A stretch of 64,000 bases of DNA from Phytopythium helicoides (taxonomy: Eukaryota > Oomycota > Peronosporomycetes > Pythiales > Pythiaceae). The number at the start of each line of letters is the position of its first letter. The first letter of the stretch is position 1. The DNA lies in NCBI GenBank assembly GCA_024867545.1, contig JANFNE010000025.1:186001-250000 (forward strand), written 5' to 3'. The translations under genes were made by a program, and so were the position numbers. The notes below the pieces were generated by a model that was not told the origin of the DNA, did no database searches, and was given only the letters and a program-made list of their open reading frames with translations. This document shows, piece after piece, positions 53,652 through 61,499 of the stretch.

Positions 53652-56210
53652 ATGCAGGGCGGCTATGGAGGCTACGACCAGCAGCAGCAGCAGCAGTATG
53701 GGCAGCAGCAGCAACAGTATGGGCAGCAGGCTCAGGGCTACGACCAGTACGCGCAGCAGCAGCAGCAGTACGGGCAGCAGTACGCGCAGCAGCAAGGCGG
53801 CTACGACCAGTATGGGCAGCAGCAGCAAGGAGGCTACGACCAGTATGGACAGCAGCAGCAGTATGGGCAGCCCTCGGCGCAGCAGCTCGCAGGCATGCAG
53901 CCGCAGGAGTGGGACTTCCACGGCATGGAGGCCAAGGACGGCGTGCGCTTCTCGTGGAACTCGTGGCCGTGCACCAAGCTCGAGCAGACGCGCTGCGTGA
54001 TCCCCACGGGCTGCCTCTACCAGCCGCTCAAGCCCATCGACGGCATGCCGCCCGCCGTCGAGTACGACCCCATCCAGTGCAAGTCGTGCGCGGCCGTGCT
54101 CAACCCGTACTGCCAGGTCGACTTTGTCTCCAAGCTATGGGTCTGCCCGTTCTGCGTGACGCGCAACCACTTCCCGCCGCACTACGCAGAGAACATCACG
54201 CAGGAGAACCTCCCCGCAGAGCTCATCCCGCAGTTCACCACGCTCGAGTACGAGCTGCAGAACCGCCAGGCAGGACCGCCCGTATTCGTCTTCTGCATCG
54301 ACACGTGCGTGCCGGAGGACGAGCTCGAGGAGCTCAAGGATGCCATTCAGCAGACGCTCAACCAGCTGCCGCCCGATGCGCTCGTCGGACTCGTCACCTT
54401 CGGCACCATGGTGCACGTGCATGAGCTTGGCTTCCCCGAGATCCCCAAGTCGCACGTCTTCCGTGGCAACAAGGACTTCACGGCGCAGCAGGTCTACGAC
54501 ATGCTCGGACTCTCGGGCATGCAGCAGCAGCGCAAGCCCGTGATGCAGCAGCAACAGCAGCAGCCGCCAGTCAACAACGCCGCTCGCTTCTTACTCCCGG
54601 TCTTCGAGTGCGGCTTCAACCTCGAGTCGATCCTTGAGGACCTCCAGCGCGACCCGTGGCCCGTGGCGGCCGACCAGCGCCCCCAGCGCTGCACGGGTGT
54701 CGCCCTCTCTGTCTGTGTCGGTCTGCTGGAGGCGACGTACCGTGGTCAGGGTGCTCGTATCATGATGTTTGTCGGTGGACCGCCCACGGTTGGCCCCGGT
54801 GCCATCGTCAACCGCGACCGCAAGGAGGACATTCGCTCGCACACGGATTTGCAAAAGGACAACGCTCCGCTGACAAAGAAGGCGCTTGTGCATTACCAGT
54901 CGCTTGCGGCTCGCTGTGTGAGCTCCAACCATGTCGTCGACATCTTTGCGTGCTCACTTGACCAGAGTGGTGTCATGGAGATGAGTGCGTGCGTGCAGAA
55001 GACTGGTGGTGTTATCGTGCTTGCTGACTCGTTCGGCCAGTCGGTCTTCCGTGAGTCGTTCCGCCGCATGTTCAGCAAGTTCTCGGAGGAGGCGGCTGAT
55101 TGTGATCGCGACCACCTCACGATGGCTTTTGCTGCTTCGCTCGAGGTGCTCACTAGCCGCGAGTTCAAGGTTGCTGGTGCAATTGGTCCGTGTGCTGCTC
55201 TCAAGCGCCAGGGCGCCGCTCCGAAGAACGTGTCGGAGGTGGAGATCGGTGTCGGTGGCACTAACACGTGGTCCATGGGCGGTATCGACCCGAACACGAC
55301 GATTGCGCTCTACTTCGACATTGCCAACCAGGCTGCACTGCCGCCCGGCAAGGCTCGATACATCCAGCTTATCACGCGCTACCAGCACGCAAGTGGCAAG
55401 TACCGCACGCGTGTTACAACAGTTTGCGGTCCGTGGACGGTCGACCCGAACGACACTGCTTCCCTCGGCCGTGGTTTCGACCAGGAGGCATCTGCCGTGC
55501 TGCTCGCACGTATCGCCGTGCACCGTTCGGAGCAAGGCGAGGAGCAGCTGGACATTATGCGGTGGATTGACCGCTCACTCATTCGTTTGGCCGCTCGGTT
55601 TGCCGACTACCGCAAGGACGACCCGTCGAGCTTCCGGCTGTCGCCTGAGTTTGCGATCTTCCCGCAGTTCATGTTCCACCTGCGTCGCTCGCAGTTCCTG
55701 ACGGTGTTTGGCTACTCGCCCGATGAGAGTGCGTACTACCGGCACTGTCTGCTGCGCGAGAGCGCGACCAACTCGCTGGTCATGATTCAGCCGTCGCTGC
55801 TGTCGTACTCGTTCAACGGCCCGCCGGTGCCGGCGCTTCTGGACGCGGCAAGTGTGCGTTCGGACACGATCCTTCTGCTGGACTCGTTCTTCTACGTGGT
55901 GGTGTTCCACGGCGACACGATCGCGGCGTGGCGTGACCAGAAGTTCCACGAGGACCCCCAGCACATCAACTTCAAGAACCTGCTTGAGGCGCCGCAAGCC
56001 GACGCCCAGCTCATCATGGACTCGCGCTTCCCCGTGCCGCGTTACATTGTGTGCGACCAGCACAAGTCTCAGTCGCGCTTCCTCATGGCAAAGCTCAACC
56101 CGTCGGTGACGCACAACAGCATGGATGGCCAGGGTGAGGTCATCTTCACCGACGACGTCAGTCTCAAGGTGTTCATGGAGCACTTGATGAACCTCGCGGT
56201 CAAGTCGTGA
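53652..56210 (+). CDS. SEC23: COPII coat subunit SEC23 with Q/G/Y-rich N-terminus
   Basis: Intronless, 852 residues. After an 80-residue Gln/Gly/Tyr-rich repeat region (units such as Y-D-Q-Y-G-Q-Q-Q-Q) the canonical protein begins: V-R-F-S-W-N-S-W-P, the zinc finger with C143, C146, C165 and C168 (C-K-S-C...C-P-F-C), trunk domain ([25 protein letters not shown]), a short Gln-rich insert near 296-307, helical domain and gelsolin-like C-terminus. SEC23 is the GTPase-activating subunit for Sar1 in ER-to-Golgi COPII vesicles. The usual family length is about 765-780, so the N-terminal extension accounts for the excess. Confidence 0.92.
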   Translation: MQGGYGGYDQQQQQQYGQQQQQYGQQAQGYDQYAQQQQQYGQQYAQQQGGYDQYGQQQQGGYDQYGQQQQYGQPSAQQLAGMQPQEWDFHGMEAKDGVRFSWNSWPCTKLEQTRCVIPTGCLYQPLKPIDGMPPAVEYDPIQCKSCAAVLNPYCQVDFVSKLWVCPFCVTRNHFPPHYAENITQENLPAELIPQFTTLEYELQNRQAGPPVFVFCIDTCVPEDELEELKDAIQQTLNQLPPDALVGLVTFGTMVHVHELGFPEIPKSHVFRGNKDFTAQQVYDMLGLSGMQQQRKPVMQQQQQQPPVNNAARFLLPVFECGFNLESILEDLQRDPWPVAADQRPQRCTGVALSVCVGLLEATYRGQGARIMMFVGGPPTVGPGAIVNRDRKEDIRSHTDLQKDNAPLTKKALVHYQSLAARCVSSNHVVDIFACSLDQSGVMEMSACVQKTGGVIVLADSFGQSVFRESFRRMFSKFSEEAADCDRDHLTMAFAASLEVLTSREFKVAGAIGPCAALKRQGAAPKNVSEVEIGVGGTNTWSMGGIDPNTTIALYFDIANQAALPPGKARYIQLITRYQHASGKYRTRVTTVCGPWTVDPNDTASLGRGFDQEASAVLLARIAVHRSEQGEEQLDIMRWIDRSLIRLAARFADYRKDDPSSFRLSPEFAIFPQFMFHLRRSQFLTVFGYSPDESAYYRHCLLRESATNSLVMIQPSLLSYSFNGPPVPALLDAASVRSDTILLLDSFFYVVVFHGDTIAAWRDQKFHEDPQHINFKNLLEAPQADAQLIMDSRFPVPRYIVCDQHKSQSRFLMAKLNPSVTHNSMDGQGEVIFTDDVSLKVFMEHLMNLAVKS

Positions 56211-57108
56211 GCGTTACGAGTGAGGTCTGCCGCGGACCCGGGCGAAGGTCGGTGGCGGCATGTGGAGGTCTCGTCAGCCGTAATAAAGTTCATGGAGCAT
56301 TATCGTTGTTGTTGAGCAGGCATGCGTTGTTGTCGGTGCTGCGTGCTCATCATCAATCGACCTGTCGAAGGAAGGGAGGAGCCCTCCACGCTTCCAGAAA
56401 CGTAATGCGCGAAGCAGTCTCTCGGCTTCCATTTAGCAATCACATCCCCACGCAGGGCTACTGACCCGAAGCGAAAGTTGAAGCGCGTGACCGAAGTGTA
56501 GCCATTTTCTGCCACAGAGCCATCACCAATGCAATCAATCACCGCCGCAAAGCTATCCGGAGCAGCATCGTGACCATCGTCAACACTTCCATAGATCACA
56601 GCGCAAGATGTGCCGAGCTCGCGACGCGACAATGCACGCCGTGCAACGCGACGACCGCGTCAAAGTGTTGTACGTCGTATAGGTTTGGATACCGCGCCCA
56701 TGCACAGTACGCGCACGCCAGCCACCGGCTGACCGCGAAACGTCGCATTATGACCGCCACTTGCGTCTCGTCGGTCCACGCAAGCAGTACTCGCCACCGC
56801 GTAGCCACCACCACCACCACCAGCAGCAGCACCTTCCTCCCATCAACCTCCGAGTAAACCCACTCGCATCTGGCTGCGTCGGGCAGAGAGCAGCACCAGC
56901 AGCAGCCAAAACTCTATGCAAAAAAGCATCCAACGGTCCGGGCACCCACTTTTTCGTCCGCCAAAAAACTCATATCTCAAAACCCTTATCTCATTACAAT
57001 CCCCTCCAAAACCCTATAATCCACTGATCTAAGTTAATCAAACACTTTTTTTTTTTCATAAATGAAAAAAAAAGTGCCGACGGCATTTCGACTCTGGCCG
57101 CCTCGAGC
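56211..57108. other. Intergenic region SEC23/RasGAP-START
   Basis: About 900 bases. 3' flank of SEC23 and promoter of the next gene. A (CAC/CAG)-type run lies near 56806-56830 and an A-rich/T-rich patch at 57045-57072. No gene recognised. Confidence 0.55.
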
Positions 57109-59944
57109 ATGCAGCTGCTGCGCGCGCTGGGGCTCGGCGCGTCCAGGGGCCGCGGGCGGCGCCGCGCGCGCGCCAAATCGGCGGACGTGACGGCTCTGCG
57201 CGCGCTGGAGGCGCTGGCGGCGCCCGACGCGTCGGCGGCGCTCGTGTTCGCGCTCGTGCACGACGCCGAGTTTCGCCTGGCGACGGCCGTGGCTTCGGTG
57301 CGTTCGCGGGCTGCTGGCGGCGGCGGCGCGTGGATACTGACGCGTATATATGTGTGGCTGTGTGTGTAGAGCCCCGAGGGCGCGGCTGATCCCAGGGTGG
57401 CGCGCGCGCTGCTCGCGGCCTTCGGAGACCATGAGGACCAGCTGCGCAGGCTGCTCGGCAGGCTCATGTACCGCGAGATGGCCGCGACGCTCAACTGGAA
57501 CGAGCTCTTCCGCGCCAGCTCGGCTGTGACTGCTGTGAGTGCTGCGACTTGTGTGTGTGTGTGTGTATGGGGGGATAGCGAGCTGGCGGCTAATGGTTGT
57601 GCAGCTGCTGAGGGAGTACACGAGCGACCTCGGCATGGACTTCCTGCACACGGCGCTGGGCGACGTGGTCGCGGACCTGGTGAACGAGCACAAGGACGCA
57701 CCCGAGGTGCTGCTGTACGAGGTGAACCCGCGCTTCCTCACCCAGGAGGACGACCTGGCGGCCAACCAGAGGCGACTGGAGGCGCTCGCAGACCGCGTGC
57801 TCGACAAGCTGCTTCAAGCCGCGCCACTATTCCCGTATCAGGTCGCCAAGGTCTACCGCGTGCTTGAAGTCGAGATGCGGCGGCTGCTGGAGAAGGACGC
57901 GAGGCTCAACCGCATGAGCAGTCTTGGAGTTGGAATGGACCCTTCGTCAATGATGCCGAGACTCAGCTCCTTCTCCCGGATGGACCGAGCGGCAACGACT
58001 GCGGACGTGGCGACGACGCCTGAAGAGGAAAGCCGCATCTCGGTGAGCTACGGCTCCAGTAGGTCGCTGCCGCGACTCAGCTCCATCGACGAGGACCCCA
58101 CGGAGAGCTCGACTGCCGGGCTGCGGCGATCCTCACGGGGCAGCAACGCATCGCTTATCCGTGCGTCCTCATCGACGTCTTCTACCAGTGCGACGGCTCG
58201 TGATGAGTTTTTGCTGCATTTGGGGGGATTGCTGTTCCTGAGGTTCATCTGCCCAGCACTTGTGGCGCCGCATACTATGGGACTCACGCCGGATGGAGCA
58301 CCGCTGGGTAAAAGAGAACACCGCGCTCTGGTGCTTGTTGCCAAACTTCTACAGTCACTAGCAAACGGGGTAGATGGACCGCGCGGCGAGCTGTATATGA
58401 CGCCGTTTGGATCTTTCCTGACTCGCAACCGCCCGCGACTCACTCGGCTTTACGACACCATTTGTCAGCAGTTTGAGAACGACGAGCGACGAGAAAGCAC
58501 CGTCATGCGCAGCAACGCGATGCCGCGCCTTTCACAGCTGTGGGGATCGACTAACAGCCCCTGCAGCAGTATAAGCTCGTTCACGAGTGGCTCAGGTCGA
58601 GGGGTAGCTTCGGCCAGTGGAAGCCAAGGCGAGACGGGTGACAGTGCCCTGAACGTACTCCGACGCTGGATTCACGCGCACATGGACGCACTCGTTGAAG
58701 AGGTGACTGACAATGACAAATTCCAGTGGGAGAAATCAGGCAATGAACTTGATGCAGGCTCGACTCTTGCGGATGGGGCAGCACCACCAGCAAAGAGGAG
58801 GAAGAAGCGTCAGAAGCGAAAGCTCAAGACTTCCAACGGACGCGACAGCCTCGTATTCCCCGCTGACAAAATTGTAGAGGATGGAGACGACAATGAAGAT
58901 AGCTACGTAAATGGTGGCGCAGTCGAAGACAGCAGTGAAGACGAGGAGCTCGAAGAAGGGGGCGTTACGCCCGATGAGTTCGATGCACTGGTCGGCCAGA
59001 CGACTCACCGAGGTATCGAGGTCATGAAGCTGTACTACGCGCGGGTTGTCTCCCGCGGGCTTGCGAGGCTGCTGCGCATCAATGATCCCGCCCATTCACG
59101 AGAGTGGGCGCTGTACAAGAAGACTGGCGCTGACGACGAGTCTGGAGTTCAGATTTTCCGCCGCACGCGTGCATTTGCTGATCGCAACAGAAAGCTAGTC
59201 GAGATGAAGGCCGTCGTGCGTGTGCGGAAATCACCTCGCGAGGTGTTCGCATACCTCAAGACTCTCGAGAGCGCAGCCCCAAGTGTTTGTGATGCAATCA
59301 GCGAAGGTGACGCAGCAATGACGACCATTCGGCAAGTTGAGCCTCTAGACGAAACAAAAACGGTTCTGTATCGCAGCTGTGGGCGCCTGTCAATGTGGCC
59401 CTCGTGGCTAGTCAAGCCGCGCGACTCATGCGACCTACATGGTTTCGTTGAGAATACGGGTCGTGCTGACACGTTTGCAGTGCTACTTGAGTCGGTACCG
59501 CGTCCTGACGTGCCAGAGATTCGGGGTGTTGTGCGAATGGCGTTTGCCTCAGGTGGCCTGCTGGTGGAGCCTGAATTGTCTAGCGTCGCTAGAATGGAAC
59601 AGAAGCAGATTCACGGCCTCTCCGCGTCCACGACGGCAGCCACGACTCCAAGTGCAACTGCTACGATCGTTGACAGGGAGACGACAAAACTGACGTGTGT
59701 TCTTCGAGCCGACTTCAATGTAAGCCGCCTAGTGTTGTGGATGTAGTTGCAGTGGCATTGGATTGACACGATGCGTGGATGGTAGGGAACGATGCCGCGG
59801 TACTTGGCTGAGAGCATCTGCTTTCGCCAGGTCATGCGCGTGGACACACTTCGGCGACAGATTGAGTCACGTCAACCTCGACTTGGTGTCGATGAGGAGG
59901 AGAAGCAAGGCGATGGGGACCGTCCGCATCGGCAATGGGTCTAG
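57109..59944 (+). CDS. RasGAP domain fused to a START lipid-binding domain
   Basis: Exons 57109-57297, 57370-57534, 57605-59719 and 59786-59944, all phase 0, giving 875 residues. The RasGAP domain starts before L-F-R-A-S-S (putative arginine finger, about Arg111) and continues L-R-E-Y-T-S-D-L-G-M-D-F-L-H-T-A-L. A Ser-rich insertion of about 110 residues follows, then the signature F-L-R-F-I-C-P-A-L-V-A-P near residue 325. An acidic linker leads to a START-like domain at about 635-850 (W-L-V-K-P-R-D-S-C-D-L and following strands) whose last helix is in exon 4. RasGAPs switch off Ras-type GTPases; START domains bind lipids. The combined role at a membrane is inference. Introns 1 and 2 contain (GT)n runs. 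Confidence 0.8.
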
Positions 59945-60509
59945 CGATGGAAGCGCATGTAAAATGACACAGCAAGATGACGATGACCATTTGTATTAAT
60001 TTATGTATGATAAATACTCGAGCGAGCCTTCGCGGCGACAAAACGGTGAGATAAATACTGTGGACAGTGATGGAGGAGCCAGGCTTCTGAAGGGGATTGG
60101 AGGTCAGCGTGTAGATACTGAGGCGAGATCTTGCACCAAAGAGCAGCTGCAAGAGCATTGGGGCCGTAATGAGGGCTCCAAACTCAAGTCGCTGAACTTC
60201 AGAGAAATGAACGCGTTCTCCCGGGCCGTAATGAGGACCCGAAATCACGAGGTCATCCCATCGGGTGGTAAGCCGTCACCTGAAACATAAAAAGAGGAGG
60301 GAGCCAAGACAGGAGCCGTAATGAGGGCTCCTGCAATGACGCCTCGTCTCTCTATGCGTCCAAATGACCTCATCGGAAGTGGGTATATCAGCACGGCTCT
60401 CCGTAATGAGGGAGGCCTAGCAGAAAAACACCACTCGCCGACTTGCCAACCACGCGAGCAATGAGCTTGCCACCAACACTAGATGCGGCATTCTTCGTCT
60501 TCAGATTCT
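59945..60509. other. Convergent intergenic region holding a hairpin cluster
   Basis: About 565 bases between the stops of the RasGAP-START gene and the TBC-like gene, so it is probably 3' UTR of one or both. It contains four hairpins with a common loop, listed separately. No coding gene seen. Confidence 0.6.
60158..60415 (+). ncRNA. Cluster of four hairpins with a conserved GTAATGAG loop
   Basis: Loops at 60166-60173, 60228-60235, 60318-60325 and 60403-60410 are identical octamers (GTAATGAG), each closed by C-G, with three of the four also having a second C-G pair. The outer stem bases differ between copies but still pair: 8 base pairs at copies 1 and 3, six with one mismatch at copy 2, five at copy 4. 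Changing stems around a fixed loop suggest selection for RNA structure. It may be a 3' UTR protein-binding element or small RNA; strand is uncertain. Confidence 0.5.
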
Positions 60510-61244
60510 TTACTTGGTAACATCCTCCATCAACAGCACAAATGAGGTAAACGCGTGGTCCTCGGCGCCGTTCCAGAGACGCAAACACTCATGAGCAGCA
60601 GGCAGTGCCGCCCGGCTGTATCCAATGACTTCGTTGTACGTCGCGAAAGCCTGCAGCAGCCGGGTCAGGCTGCTCTTGTCTTGCTCGCTCTTCCAAAGTC
60701 CGCACTGCTCAACATCGCAGGCGATCGTCTTGGCATACAGGCATTCGCCACACGGGCAAAGGTAGTCGTCCAAAAACAACAGTGTGCGGTTGGTCGATGG
60801 CGAAGCCGCCAAGCGATGCAGACGGCTCACAAGCGGGTCGCAGATGCAATTAGCAATCGGGGCGATAGGCTCTTCATCTTCGGTGAAGTCCGGCTCATAC
60901 TCATCGCCGCACGCGTCAAAGAAGTCATCGTCTGCATCGTCGCTTTCATCTTCGCTGCCGCTCTCCACCTCGCTAAGCATCTCGGTCACATCGGTGGTGC
61001 ACGACTCGCAGTCGTCGTCCTTGATGCGAGCGCACAGTTCCCACAGATCCGGGCGAGCCATGGCTAGCAAGTCGAAGTCTTCAGTATCAGCTGCAGTTGA
61101 AGGAGAGGCTTCAAGTCCCAGCACCGTCATCTTGATGGAGCCGAAGGCTGCCGCGAGCCATGTGGTCGATAGCGACCAGAGAGAGCTCTCCTGCTGGTGC
61201 TCCAGAGCCGAGAGAAGCGCGGAAGTCGATGCAAAGTTGCCCAT
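60510..61244 (-). CDS. TBC-like protein (possible Rab GTPase-activating protein relative)
   Basis: First in-frame ATG at 61244 gives 244 residues without introns. The N-terminal third is followed by a long acidic stretch (V-E-S-G-S-E-D-E-S-D-D-A-D-D-D). The C-terminal part (I-A-C-D-V-E-Q-C-G, L-T-R-L-L-Q-A-F-A-T-Y-N-E-V-I-G-Y-S-R, D-H-A-F-T-S-F-V-L-L-M) follows the order of a TBC domain core (D-V...L..AY...VGY.QG...A...), but the catalytic Arg and Gln fingers are not recognisable. It ends early compared with TBC domains of about 200 residues, so it may be truncated, spliced at its 3' end, or a non-catalytic relative. It is divergent from the next gene with a 255-base shared promoter. Confidence 0.45.
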   Translation of the reverse strand: MGNFASTSALLSALEHQQESSLWSLSTTWLAAAFGSIKMTVLGLEASPSTAADTEDFDLLAMARPDLWELCARIKDDDCESCTTDVTEMLSEVESGSEDESDDADDDFFDACGDEYEPDFTEDEEPIAPIANCICDPLVSRLHRLAASPSTNRTLLFLDDYLCPCGECLYAKTIACDVEQCGLWKSEQDKSSLTRLLQAFATYNEVIGYSRAALPAAHECLRLWNGAEDHAFTSFVLLMEDVTK

Positions 61245-61499
61245 TATAGAGTCTATCAATCCCGTTGGCCGTTCGGAGCTGCTTTGATGTGCGCAGTCGA
61301 TCGCAAATTGGAGAATGAGCAGCTCGAAGGTTGTCTCGGCGGCTTCAACTTGGCTGGAAACGTTCTGCTCAAATTCCGCAAATACTGGCTTCCGATTGGT
61401 GGAAACGTGACCGATTCGACAAAAACCAGCCTCTGGTTGGCTACACGTTGACGCACAATCCCACGTCCTTTCAAGACCCGTTCACACGTCGCAGATTCT

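Noticed and set aside
53168..54424. 418-residue plus-strand frame overlapping the start of SEC23
   Set aside because: It is an alternative frame through the Q-rich region and zinc finger of SEC23 and gives Ala/Arg-rich low-complexity sequence without domains.
60003..60290. 95-residue plus-strand frame in the hairpin region
   Set aside because: It overlaps two of the hairpins and shows no protein features. The RNA-structure explanation fits the repeated motif better.
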